A stretch of DNA of 64,000 nt from Pagrus major (lineage: Eukaryota; Chordata; Actinopteri; Spariformes; Sparidae), in the NCBI RefSeq assembly GCF_040436345.1, contig NC_133225.1:23510040-23574039 (forward strand), given 5' to 3'. Both the position numbers and the translations under genes were made by a program. Shown piece by piece: positions 1-13,600 of the stretch. Positions within the stretch are counted from its first letter, which is position 1; each line of letters opens with the position of its first letter. Under the pieces are notes generated by a model. The model ran no database searches and was not told where the DNA came from. It was given only the letters and a program-made list of their open reading frames with translations.

Positions 1-30
1 GAGTTCCTAGATACATGGGAGTTTGTTGCG

Positions 31-543
31 TAAAGGGTAACTCCATGAATTTCACACATTAAAATGCGTTTACAGGTCTTGGTGACTACTACTGCATGAA
101 AAAAGTAATATTAAACCTTTTGTGGCTCCAGAGGAAGCTGCATGTGATATGATACATTGCCTCCAGTAATGTCACTCAGTGCACTGTGGGTAATGTAGGC
201 ACCATGTTTAGGAATGCAGTCCACTGGGCTAGGATTGCCGCCTATAACACTGTTGGAATCATAATGAACAGATTTAAAACAAATTAATGCAGGACAGCCA
301 CACCTTTAATCACCTTTTGTTATTCCACATATTCCTCTTTTTTTTTCAAAACCTGGTGCCTACATTACCCACAGTGCATCTTAGCCACTGAGTGACATCA
401 CCAGAGGCAATTTATCAGATTACACGTAGCTTTCTCTGGAGCTGCGAAAGGCTTTATACTACTTTTTTCACATATGCAGTAGTACTCCCCAAAACCTGTA
501 AACACACTTTAATGTGAGAAAATAGGTGGAGTTACCCTTTAAG
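31..543. repeat. Foldback (long inverted-repeat) element, copy 1
   Basis: The left end starts TAAAGGGTAACTCC and the right end finishes GGAGTTACCCTTTAA. Long inner arms are also reverse complements: the AGGAAGCTGCATG block near 133-146 pairs with its complement near 425-450, and the GTGGGTAATGTAGGCACC block near 186-204 pairs with one near 355-373. About 200 bp of each arm folds on the other with a short loop. No coding capacity is visible. Related copies lie near 23530, 39815 and 47607. It is probably a non-autonomous DNA transposon; the TTAA-like ends are suggestive, but I cannot assign a superfamily. Confidence 0.75.
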
Positions 544-1018
544 AGTGACATGCAGGGTCTGCAAACACAGTGAACCACCAATCACAATCATTCTTGATCA
601 ATTTATCTAACACATCTAGATCAAACCATCTGCAAAATCACCTCAATCATTTTGTCATGATTAATTCTTTCCAAACAGAGCTTTTCAAGTTATTTGGTGA
701 ATATTCTTGTAGTTCTCACATCACAACACATATCACAGAAAACGCAGACATTTTCCAATATCGTGCAGCCCTAATACAGATGAGGATCATGACTTTTATG
801 TTGATGATACTACATCACAAAGCTTTCCTTGTCGCAGCCTGAACCAGCTAAGAAAGCAGAGAAGAGTCCTCAAGTGTTTGTTAGTACGACATTTAACCTC
901 CAGCTGCTGCTCAGCAATAAATAGCACAAGACTGTGGGAGTACGCTCGGCAGCTCCCGTGTACACTGATGCGTGGGTACGGTTGAAATGTATTTTCTATT
1001 TTTCATTTCCTGCCACAG

Positions 1019-4000
1019 ACACTACAGATGACCACACGTTGCTATGGCTACTGAACCACATCCGGCTGGGAATCCCAGAGCTCATCATCCAAATCCGACA
1101 TCATAAGCACACACGAGTCTACGCTTTCTTCGTCACCGCTACATATGAAAAGTAAGGACTCTCTGCTGAGGCAACACATTTGTGCATGAGTGTATTTAGT
1201 CATTCATTTCTTATGTGTTTTGTCTTTATAGTTTATTTGCAACTATTATCTTCAGCTATTGTCATTATTGATTATTCTGTCAGACGTTTTTTGATTAATA
1301 CATTTTTTTTCTTTTTTCAAATAATCTATAAAATCAGTCAGAAAAAAATGAAAAAGTTTATCACAGTTTCCCAGAAAACAATGTGCCATATTCACTGTCT
1401 TGTCTTGTTGTATCTGATCAGCTGTCAGCAACACCAAACTCTTACACTGGGGAAGCTACATCATATAAATGTTTGTCATTTTTACTTGATAAATGAATTA
1501 AAGGTCCAGTGTTTAGGAGTGATTGGCATCTAGCAGTGAGGCTACAGATTACAACCAATGAAATACCATTTGTCTCACTTGTCCCTAAAAGCCCAAAAAA
1601 CTGAAAGGCCCTCCCCAGAACCAGTGTTTGGTTTGTCCGTTTGTCCAAAGATTTTCAGTTTCAGGGGATTCAATACTGATGAAAACTTAATTGTGAATAT
1701 TATATTCCTTTTCTGCACATAGAAAAGGAATATTTATGATTTAAATCAATGATTAATTCATCAAAATTGTTGCCAGCAAATTTTCTGTCGACTGATTCAT
1801 TGATAAATTACTTCATCTCTATTTTACAGTCAACAGAGGTTGGCATGTACTTACAGTTATATTTTTAGTACAAATTGATGTTGATTACAACTATGTGATT
1901 GAATACAACAAAATGATATAGAGTATGAAGTGAAGTTGAAAAATTGCTACATTAGCTTGGATTTGTATGCAACTAAAATTAAGCTTTCTAAATGTTTTAA
2001 ATAATTTAATATGCTTAAGGGGAACAGTTTGACATCTTGGGAAGCATGAGTTATCTCTTTCTTGCCGATTTTAGATGAGTAAATCGACACCACTCATGTC
2101 TGTACGGTAAATATGGAGCTACAGTCACTAGACGGTTAGCTTAGCTTAGCATAGCATAAGCACTGGAAACGAAGGGAATCAGCTAGCCTGCCTCTTCCTT
2201 TCAGCACCTCTGAACCTCACCAGTGAAAATGTTATGTCTAGATTGTTTAATCTGTGGCAAAACTCCCAGTTGAGCTTCCAGCTTGTGCTGCGCTTTATGC
2301 TAAGCTAAGCTAACCTTCTCCTGACTGTCCTTTCATATTTAGTGTGCAGATACGAGAGAGGTATATATTACTCCTCTCATCTTACTGGCAAAAGTAAATA
2401 TTCCTATTCCTTTAGATTGATTAAAATATTTCCAGGCTCATAAAAATACTTTCTTTTGCTGAAAAATATTCCCACCTTGTTGATGATCAAATCTGAAAAC
2501 AGCCCTCTGTGTGATTTCATGACCTGTGACAGGTACAGTGGTGCTCTAACTGTAGCTGAGTGAATCAATCACCATGACAGAATACAGGCAAGAAGCTACA
2601 ACAGTAACTTTTCTCAGAAGAGACAGAAAACGAACTGCCACATGAATAATAGAATATGTATCACTGCTTCTTTTAGTAGCTTGAAGTTTAGTTATTTTTA
2701 AATGCTACTACTGGAGTTAAGATGTTAAAGACAAAAATATCCGAGCTGTTCTGTGCAGTAGAGTCGTATCTTCGTTTACTGTGATTTGATATTCAGCTGC
2801 AGCTATAGTAGGCACCATGGTTTAGCTCCTGCACAGTGAATCGTTAGTGAAGCTGCCCTGATGCCTGCTCTGCTGCAGGTTATTTAAAGTTTCGCAGAAG
2901 GTTAGGGTCAGGCTAAACAGCATGGATTGTATTTGCTCTGATTACACTGCTCACACACAGTCTCTTGTTTTGAAAGAAAATCCCCAGGGGAACAAAGGAT
3001 GAGCTCAGGGTCATTTTAATCTCAGCATTGACTTTGGTGTATAAATACTGAGAAACACAATCCGAGGGATGAGGGTGGCACTCGCTGTTCCATACTGCAT
3101 TTCACCTCTTGATAAATGTTAAGCTCTCTCTGCTGACTGTGCATTCAACGTGGCCTCTCGAAAAAATACCCTGACAGTCTCAACCAAACCTTTTACCCAT
3201 GAATGGAATAGGAATAGACAGATGGCCAGAAGGAAGGAAGAAAGAGAGGGACCAATGGAGACGGATGCAAAGAGAGAACATGAGAGGAAGAGAAGAGAAC
3301 AGGGAGGGTGATGTGGTAGGAGGATGGAGGGAGAGCTTTCTGAAAGTGTGCCAGCGGGTTTTAGATGAAAAATGGTCCGGGAAAATGATTGCTGTGTGAC
3401 ACGACGTGCACTCTCCTCTTTGTCTACACACACACACCTGCTTCTACATAGGTTGACCTACATTTCATGAGATAGAAAAGATAACCCAGAAAGTGTTTCA
3501 TCCTCTGGATCTCACCTTGAATCGTCATTCTCTTTGCACGCTAAAGCACGGAGAATTTCCTTTTCTGTACTCCTGTTAGATGTGAGAACAGCAGATAAGA
3601 GCTCCGGGTGTGTTTGCTATGTTATATAGACTTGTTTAACTGAAATGACGTTGCTCTTTCTCTTACATGTTTGTTTTGAAAGCGAGCGGTTGTAAGACTA
3701 GAAATTCTTGAATTCTTGGTTATGAGATCAGCATTAAAACAGCTTAGGCCACAGGTTCAGTCTGTTGTGTGTGTTATTTTCAGAAGGATCCATCTATTGC
3801 TTTGAAAACTGTGATGTAATGTAACTAAGTACACCTACTCAAGTACTGTACTTGGTTATTTTCATTTTCTGCTACTTTCTACTTCCACTCCACGACATTT
3901 ACGAGGTCACTAGCTATCTTGCAAATTGCATGCTGCATCAGAGCTGATAGCACATTTTTAAATTAATTTGTTTTATTGGTAATTAGATAAAAAAATAATT

Positions 4001-5477
4001 AAAAAACACCTGTTGAACATCCGATTCAATAGTCAGCCAGGCTGATAATCAGTGGACCCATACTATACAGTTTATATGTACATATACATTTAAATATTTG
4101 CTTTTACTTGTACTTTTGATACTAAAATACATCTATTGCAAGCAAATGACTTTTGATAATTAAGTACATTTACTGTTAGAAACTTTTGCTCAAGAACTAA
4201 TTGTATGGATGACTTCCCCTGGGCACTTTTGTGAAGGTTTTCAAAAAGTTGAGGACCCAAATGCAGACACAGAGGCAAGTGAGTTTTATTAACAAAGGCG
4301 GAATAGAAAAAAAAAAAAGTCAAAATGCTGGCAAAAAAGAAGGCAGGTGACGAAAAGGCAGGCAGAGAACATCCCAGGAGCAACTGCAGACACGGGAAAT
4401 GCAAACAAACTGACATCAGGACAAAAACAGACAAACTAACAAAGAATAATGGTACGTGTCTACAGGATCTGCCGTTTGACGAGAGGGCACACAATGTAAA
4501 TCGGTCATTTAATCATTCAATCATTAAAATTGGCTGCTTAGAACTTCCTGGATGAAGTCTCCATGAACCACGTGACCATCTGCATTTTGAACTTCCATTG
4601 TCGTGACTCTCTCTGGTGGACACATACCATCTGGGAAAAACACAGGCTTAAATACACAGGGACTGATTAACAATTAAAACACAGGTGAACAGGAAAAAAG
4701 GCAGGGAAAAGACAAAGACAGGAAGTGTAAAACAAAACATGAAGAGACCTTACAAAATAAAACAGGAAATTACTGAACCAAAAACCCAAACCATGACAAC
4801 TTTTTACAACACTGTTTAAAAACTGTAGCAGAAAGAAAACAATTTTAGCAACGAACACTCAGTTTGACATGCAGTAAATGTCCTCCTCCTCCCCCTCTCA
4901 CGGCAGCTGACATACCATCCATTACTCATTCCTCAGATCTGACTGGGCGATTTACAGTTTGCCATCCTGTTCTGCTGCGTTTCTACATTACGTCTGATGG
5001 ATATTTGCCACATTAGCATAAACCTTGTGTGCTGTGTTTCCCTCAGCAGTATTATGCTCTTTTACAAGGTCAGCCCTGTCCACACATTCCCTTGGAGTGT
5101 GTCTCCAAATTAAGACTGTTTGTATTTAGGGAGAGAGAGTGTAAAAGGCGATCAAGTTTTTGATTAAATAAGAAAAGGGGGAATCTCATTAAGATTCCTG
5201 GCAGTAGCAGGAGCCGCACACCTCTGAAGGGCCTTGCAGTTATTGGCTTGGATTACTAAACAGTTGGTTTAAACAGATACAGCCTTTCTTTTCTCAGGCA
5301 AGGACCTTTATTGTGACGGTGCTGCGCACTAAGCAGTATTCAGCGGTGATACAGAAGCTTACAACTCACATTTCTGCTGTAATCCATCATGGTGCTGAGC
5401 AGACTTCACTGTGCTGCTCCTCCAAGTGTCTGGAGCTGCATGATGGATGGATGTTACAGGCCCACCTATGCTATGGT

Positions 5478-5521
<44 letters not shown>

Positions 5522-6068
5522 TATGTGTGTATGTGTAAACTATATATACACATGAGAGAGAGAGAGAGAGCGAGAGGTGAGCTGTCAGCCTGGAGGTAAC
5601 AGAGGGTGTGGTGCTGCATTATTACTGCAATTGTAGTACAAAGCCGCCGGGAAGGGCAGAAGGAGAGGAGAAAGGGATGATGGGATGAAGGAGGAGGGGG
5701 TGAGAATGAGACAAAGGGGACTGTGGGAGATAAAAGGATGAAGAGTGGATGGGAGGCAAGAGAGAAAGGAGGATGCACATAGAGGCGACAGGATGGCTGG
5801 AGAGAGGAGGGGACATGGAGGAGGGGTTGATGGGAGATGAGATGATGAGGGAGAGTGATGAGGTTAAGGCAACAGAGGAGAGTTCAGATGACTTCAACAC
5901 AGTGAAGGACAATTCGTCTCTGTTAACTCGCTGTTTGTTGTTGGTTTTCTTAATCCCGTGAAAAACTGGTCAAATACACAAAGTAATTTACAGTGAAGTG
6001 TTTTCAACTCGGCTGAAATTGAGTTTTGTAGGAATGCATTCACCTATCACAGTAGGACTGCAACTCAG

Positions 6069-6117
<49 letters not shown>

Positions 6118-7585
6118 CTTCATTTATATAGCACCTTTCAAACAAATCAAAATGCAATTCAAAGTGCTTAACAAGTGACTGAAAAACATGTTAAGAAAAC
6201 AAAAACAGTTTAGAGACTAATGCACACCAAGTGCAAGAAAATGAAGAGTTAAAATAATACAAGATTAAAAAACTAGCAATAAAATAAAAGATAAAAAAAA
6301 TAAATGATTGCATGTAGACGTTGATTTAAAAAAGCTAATAAAGTAGGGTACAATAATAATAATAATAACAGTAAAATGTCATACAGATAAAAAGAATATA
6401 GGGCCATGATAAAAACAAAATAAATTGAAATAAGTATCAAATTTAAAACCATAAAAAACTCACTAATATTTGTTTTCATTATTCATGAATATTTTCAGGG
6501 GTGCTCAAACTTTCTTCCCTGGACGACCAAAACTGAAAAAGCAAAGCAAACAAGTATTTTATTGTTAAGATGGATCCCAGTTCACTGTTCACTCTGCTTA
6601 CTCAGATTATGAAAAATGTTTAATAATTTGGAATCCTACATAATGAAGAAGTATCATTTACCTCAAGTAAAAAAAGCATGAACACTGATTTATATGGTTA
6701 TAATATCTTTGCTGGAAATGTTTTTTTTTCACTAACATCTGGGAGGCCAAATGAAACCTTTTGGTGAGCCGACTTTAGTCTGCAGGCCCCACTTTGAGAA
6801 GCCAAACCAGAAAACAAATCACATCATTATTTTTAAAAATGTTTTTCAATGAAAATGACATGCAAAATGTACCATTCCCACTTAAATCGTGACTCATATC
6901 GCAGTCCCAAGATCTGCAAAATATGATTCTTTTTGCATATCTTGCTGCCCTAAAAATATCCATTAAAGCACAACGGGACAAATGCAAATTGCTTGTATTG
7001 TCCAACCAACAGTCCAAAGGCTAAATAGAACGAATTCCCAATGTTTTAAAATGGAGAAAAGCAGCAGCAAATCCTCACATTTGAGTTGGAGCTGGAGAAT
7101 ATTTGGCGTTTTCACTTAACAAATGATAATAAACATTGACATGTCAGGTTTTAGGTCTCAAAGTTTATTGAAAATTGACCATTTTGCACCAAATCAAACA
7201 GTCATACTTTGTACTTAGAATAATTGTTGAAGAGGCAGCGGTACCAACCTCTTTACTGTCAGCAGCAACGTGATGATCTGAATAATGAGTGATCTGATGC
7301 TCTCTTGCTTAGTTACAGTGCCGTTATCACCGCTTACATATGAGGCTACTCAACACTATCAGAGGAAGGAGTTTATGGTCCGTCTTCATTGTCTTGCAGT
7401 TTGTTGCGAGGTGCTGAGGAGATGGGACTGAGGAAGGCGGTGAAGCCGGAGTTCGGCGGAGGAACCCGAAGCTTCTCCTGTGAGGAGGACTACATCTACG
7501 AGAACATTGAGAGCGAGCTGTGCTTCTTTACTTCACAGGTCGGTGTCAGCGTGGACACACAGACACACAGACACACAGACACACA

Positions 7586-7640
<55 letters not shown>

Positions 7641-10600
7641 GTGAATATGCTGTCGAGGCTTTACCTGAGTACGCCGCCCCCTCCTTCTTGTTCCCTGCAG
7701 GAGAGGCAGAGCATCATTAAATACTGGATGGACAATCTACGTGCCAAACCTGGGGAGGTGCTCCATAATATCAACTTCCTGGAGGGCCAGCCAATCAGTA
7801 AGTTTATCACCTTTACCTTTATCAGGACTGTGTTTCTAGACCGTCTGTGATATCTGTCTTTATTAAAAAGAGAGCAGCTCGTTGGCAGGCTTTGGAAGTA
7901 ATCCCTCAGTTGCTTTGGGTATAAAATTATAAGACGCTGATGTAGATAGTTTCAGTTTTATCTTTATATTCTCTTCCTCTCTCTGTGTCTCCCTCTCTAA
8001 CAAATTAAATGTACTGTAATTTCAACTTGCTTCATTATCCTCTGCAGTCCCGGAGCTGAGTGCGCGGGGTGTTATCCAGCAGGTTTTTCCTCTCCATGAG
8101 CAGAGGATCCTCAGTCAGCTGATGAAGTCCTGGGTTCAGGCTGTTTGTGAGAAGCAGCCCTTAGGTCAGCAGAACAAGATACTTGACATACTTACTCACG
8201 CATCACTAAAATGTACATAACATAACTTGTACAACTACAAGACATGAAAAACTACTTTTGACACAGTGTGAATCAACTTGCTCACAATAACTGTCACGTT
8301 TTCCCCTTTAATTTGTCATTTACAGATGATATCTGTGACTACTTTGGGGTGAAGATTGCCATGTATTTTGCCTGGCTAGGATTTTACACCACCTCTATGT
8401 TATATCCTGCTGTGATTGGCTTTGTGCTGTGGATGCTCACCGAGTCAGATCAGGTGAGGAGAGAAGCTATCACAGCCTAAAACAGCTGGAAGCACCAGCT
8501 GAGAAATGATCATCGTCTGATCGCAGTCTGAAGCGTGTCTGTGCTTGTGTTGTTACAGACGAGCCGTGACATCTGCTGTGTGGTGTTTGCACTGTTCAAC
8601 GTGGTGTGGGCCACTCTGTTTCTGGAGCGGTGGAAGAGGAGAGGGGCTGAGCTGGCGTACAAGTGGGGAACGCTGGACACGCCGTCTGAATCCCTGGAGG
8701 AACCACGGCCTCAGTTCAGGGTGAGAGAAGCTCAAAATCTTTCCATCTTCCCATCTTCTATTTCAGGCTCTTTCACACTTGTTCTGTCTCTCGGCAGGGA
8801 GTGAAGCGCTGCAGTCCCATCACAGGATGTGAGGAGTTCTACTATCCTCCGTGGCGGAGGCGTTTATTCAGGTGGTTGGTCAGCCTGCCCATCTGTATCC
8901 TCTGTCTTTGCTTTGTCTTCCTGGTCATGCTCATCTGCTTTGAGCTGCAGGTCAGTCAGTTGTCAATTAGCATCTGCTTTTTTTAAAAAACATTATTCCA
9001 TTTATTTGGAATCACGTAACAGCTGCACAGTCATCTTTTGTGAGAAAGCTTTAAAGAGTGATTGATCTTTTTAGCTGTTTAAAAAGAGTTATTTTAAGAC
9101 AAAAGAAAAGAACATTTCATTTGAGATATAAATAAAGAGAAAAAAAAGAATTAAGCAAAAGATGGATGACTCATGGAAATATATCTTCCTCTTCTCCCAA
9201 ATTTCTTCAAATTCAATGTCCTGAAACCTCATGGAGAAGGTGATTCTTTCCATTACGAAGATTTCATACCAATCCTCTATAGATGGGATGTCTGCCTTAA
9301 AGGATACGTTTGCCTTAAAGGAAAATTCAGTCATTATTTACTCACCCCTATGCAGATGGAAAGTCGGGTAAAATCTCAAAATCCGCAAAAAAACATTTGT
9401 GGAGCGTCACAGCAACACAGCGTTGCACCATTCTCCTAAACAACTGAAGTAGATGGGGACTTGTTTTAAAATGTATTCCAAGTCTCCAGAAGCCCAGAGA
9501 TCACAAATTGACCTGACAAGACGTTATTTACACTCTTGTGTGTAAGTGGGTGCACAAGCTTGACCGTATGACAAAGGTATAAATATCTTCTTTTGAAATC
9601 AATTTGGGATCACTGGGCTTCCAGAGTTTGGGATTAGGCCTGATGAGCTGTATGGAGTCATTTAATGTTTGTTTTTAGGATGCTTTAGATTTTAATACTT
9701 CAGTTGTGTAGGAGAATGCTGCAACGCTGTTTTGCTCTAAAACTCCATTAATACTTTGGAGACTTTGGAACTTCACAGACAGGTAAGTAGATAATGACTA
9801 CGTTTTCATTTTTGGGTGAACTTGTCCTTTAAACCATTTCTTTGTAATTGCTTTTCTAGCAGCCACACTCACTATTCCAAATAGGTATTTTGTTTAAATA
9901 TCTGTAGCTGTTAAATGTAGAAGCCCAAAAATGGAGTTTGTCCCAATTAGAAGTAGTTTTTATTACAGATATATACATTATTATATATTAGTCTCTAATT
10001 CTGTATAAATCTTTTGAGAGGCCTGAAACAAGTGGACAGACTTCTGAACAGGTGTGATAAAATACTGTATCTGCTCAGTCTCTAGCATCCAAACGCTTTC
10101 CATGAGGTTGAGTTTGATATTCTCCATTAGCATCTGTTTTGTAGGATTCCTTCTCCTTGTTTGTTTGTCCAAGGGTGAACAAAACTGCTTACACACCCTG
10201 GATGTTGTTTTCTCTCGAGCGTGGAGTAAAAAGCTGCGGTTGTGTCTCTGCAGGAGTTTGTGATGGGGATCAAGGAGATGCCCCGGCTAGCTCGCTTCAT
10301 CCCCAAAATCATGCTAGCTATCACTGTGACTGCATGTGACGAGGTGTACAGGAAAATTGCCTGCTGGCTCAATGACATGGGTGAGAGTCAAACGTCCAGA
10401 TTTTTCCAGACATACATCCAGAGCGGATTGACTCTTATTAGAAGATAATTTTAATAAAGTTGATCCTTTTAAACTCTAATTAATTAAAATTTTCCAGTAT
10501 ATTAAAATGTTTATGAGCGGTTCAGCAGGTATATTAACAGATGACTCATGTTGTTTTTCCACAGAAAACTATAGACTCCAGAGTGCCTATGAGAAAAATC

Positions 10601-13600
10601 TCATCATCAAAATGGTTCTTGTGAGTGGCTTTTCATTACATCATATTCAGACAGCCCATGTGATCCAGGAGATATTTTTAAAAGTGTCCCTTTCTTCTTA
10701 ATGACACCTGGCATGTCTTTGTCTTGCAGTTTCAGTTTGTAAATTCTTATCTCAGCCTTTTTTACATTGGATTCTACCTCAAAGACATGGAGCGGCTGAA
10801 AGAGGTAAGAAGCATCTCGATCGTTTCATCTGTCTCACATCAGCCTCACTCATTAATTTGGCTTGCTGTTGCAAACTCCCTTCCTGAAATCATTTGCTCC
10901 CTCTGCTTACATGAATTGATTTCTGTAACCACCCATCCTCACATCCGCCCATGTGTCTGTCTGTGGAAGATGTTGGTGGTGTTGTCTCTGTTAAAGAGTC
11001 TGCAGCGGCAGGTCCGGGTCAATCTGATGCCTTACGTCATCTTCAAGATCCAGATGCTTGTGGTCTCTGTTCCCTGGTGCTTCAGGGCTTTACTCAGGTC
11101 CAAAGTATGATCCCTGTACATGCACGAGAGGATGAAGGTCCATTTCTGACCACTACCTCTGTGTTAACTCGCATGCTCTGTGATGAAAACGACATCTACT
11201 TGAACTACCAACCTGCTTCTTGATTGTATTTGTCTAGTGAGAACCCTGGCACTTGAGCGTTTTTGTTTCATTTTTGAAGAAACATTGTTGACATCTATGT
11301 ATTGTGTTGCAGAGATGTCTGCTGGAGTTAGCATGATAACCAGGTAGTCATGGCCCGCCCTGTCTCTTAATACCACTTTGTACCACGAGAGGGAATAGAC
11401 CGATAGCCCCCAAAGTTTCAGCTGGTAGATATGTGCCAGCTGTTAGAGTAATACATTACCAAAATAAACTCATAAGATGTCGAAAGATGAAATAATCTCC
11501 TATAATAATAATTTTCCTTACTAAACAGAAAAATTCAACCATTCACCGGCTGAATTAAATTTTTTGTCACCGAACTAAGATGAGCTTGCCTCGTTAACTC
11601 ATCGTAAAACACACTTCATTCAAACAAAACATCAACTAAATGAAATTTGCCAACACAGTCTTGGTTTGGTCAAAATAAATCCTCAATTCACCGAGTACGA
11701 TGAGAAGATTTCACGGCTCTACATGCCGTCTTCACCCTCTACTGATGTCTGACTGGCTACGGCCATGGATAGCTGGCAAAGAGCATCAGTTGTCTGTTAC
11801 TCTGTTATATGATGATATGTTGCCCCTGATGTTTTTGAAGCTGCTTCAAATTCTTGCCATATTCTTCTTGAAGGATTACATTACTTGATTCATTGTCATC
11901 ACATCAAATATAATTCTTTTTTCTTGCTTCTTAGAAACTATTCTTAGAGACACTTGGCAAAGATGTGGTGGAAAATTAAACTATCTGTCAGAAGAAAATG
12001 TTCAAATGATTGAGTGTTTTTTATTTAGACTGATTGAAACTCGCTACACCTCCCTCAATCTTCATTCCACTTTACCACCTCACCTGCATATATAAGCATC
12101 ATGTCTGGTAGTTGAGTGATTTTGCCATTATTTCTCTTCGATGTGTGGAGGCGATGTGGATTTTTTCACGTGCCTTTTCCTTGCGTGCAGTTTGTGTAAA
12201 TTGCTTTTCCGATACCCCTCTCACCACCCATACCTCAATTTCTCACTCTGTCTGTCAGTTTCTGTTACACTCTCAGCCGGAGTGCCACCTCATTGGGCTT
12301 GTCACAATCTGTGAGCATCGCCTGACTTTATAGTTTTCTCATGTCTGATTACCACCCGGAACATCGCAGCAGCTCCGAGAAAATTTGTCACAGTTTATTT
12401 ACTTTTTTTGCCAAGATAATAAATCCCCTCGCCGCTGCATTACAACGCAAGTGAAATAATGTTGAAACATAAAAGCAGACAGGATTTTTTTCTCAGTTGA
12501 TTTTCATACTGCAGTGGATTGAACGGAAACCAGTAACTGTCCCAAAGGTATGAAAAACCTGGCTCAAACATGAAAAATCTCTGGCGTAGTCCTTTAAGCG
12601 TCTGAAATGAAAACCATCTGGTGTTGTCAGTCTGACTCTGCCAGTGTCTGACTCTGACGTATCTGTGCTGAGTGTTCCTGTAGGTAGCAGTGGGAGAGAA
12701 CAGTATCTCCTTTTCTCCATTTCGGAGGTCTCTCCTCATTCACTGAAAATAACATTCTGTCCTCGTCTTTGTTGGGAATTTATTGTGGCTTTGTGATTGC
12801 AGTCTGTGCTGTAGCTAGGAGCTATTTTATATCGTGCATCAGCATTATTTGACTTGGAAACAATTTCTTTTAGATTAAAGCCAATACCGGATAGTAAGCT
12901 TTGTGATGCTGCAGCTCTTAGTATGTATACCCTCTGGGTGTATATTAAAGGGCTGAAGACATGCTCACTGCTGGGCTGCTAAAGGATGATTCTAGTTTTG
13001 TTTCACCTTGGGTTCTGGTTTCATCGTTTTGGCCAACATTTCTATCAGTTTTGACAATATTTTGATTGCCTGAGTAACTGCTGAGATCTGGAAACAATCA
13101 ATCAAATTATATTTATATAGCACCTCAACAAATTAAATGCAATTCAAAGTGCTTTGCAAGTAATTGATGAAATGTTAAAGGTGCCGTGTAGTTTTGGAAA
13201 AGAAATTCTCAGAAAATTCGGAAAGGTAATGTTTACAATATTAATAAGTTCAGACTACAAATTCTTTGCATATTTCCATAACTGATAAACAAGCTGTTCT
13301 CAGAGGAAAATAAGTTCCCCAGAAACCTGTTTGAAGCTAGAAAGGTGGCAGGGACAATAATGTAACTTGTTTTTCAAGTTTTGCTGTCACGGGAGTTTAT
13401 TTAAAATGTGAAAGAAAGTCTGACTGCTGACAGTACCTGTCCTGTCAGGCTTTACTATGATCTCACACTTTTGTAATTAAACCGTTGGATACCAGTCAAT
13501 ATTGGATATTATCAAATATCGCAATATTTGCCGTCATGCGATTTTTTTCAAATCAAACAGCTCTTAGGGAATGAAGCCGGGCTGGTGGAAGTTACTGATG

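Larger units (their letters stand above)
1152..7399 (+). other. ano8 intron (6.2 kb) carrying repeats
   Basis: No exon is recognisable between the exons ending at 1151 and starting at 7400. The intron holds a repeat fragment at about 1499-1640, an interspersed repeat at about 2019-2340, a putative solo LTR at 4230-4798, GT, GA and CAAT microsatellites between 5480 and 6116, and a LINE-like tail at about 6117-6180. The open frames here (for example 3119-3437 and 5359-5912) are purine-rich or repeat artefacts. Confidence 0.75.

Noticed and set aside
3119..3437. Minus-strand frames of 85-104 codons, Ser/Leu/Phe-rich
   Set aside because: They read the complement of a GA-rich stretch. There are no splice context or recognisable motifs.
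5313..5912. Several overlapping long frames around the GT/GA tracts
   Set aside because: They are created by microsatellites and purine-rich low-complexity DNA on both strands.
10951..11223. Open frames in the ano8 intron reading into KIQMLVV and GPGQSDALRHLQ
   Set aside because: No match to anoctamin sequence, and ano8 exons 10730-10804 and 14447-14694 already join in phase without it.
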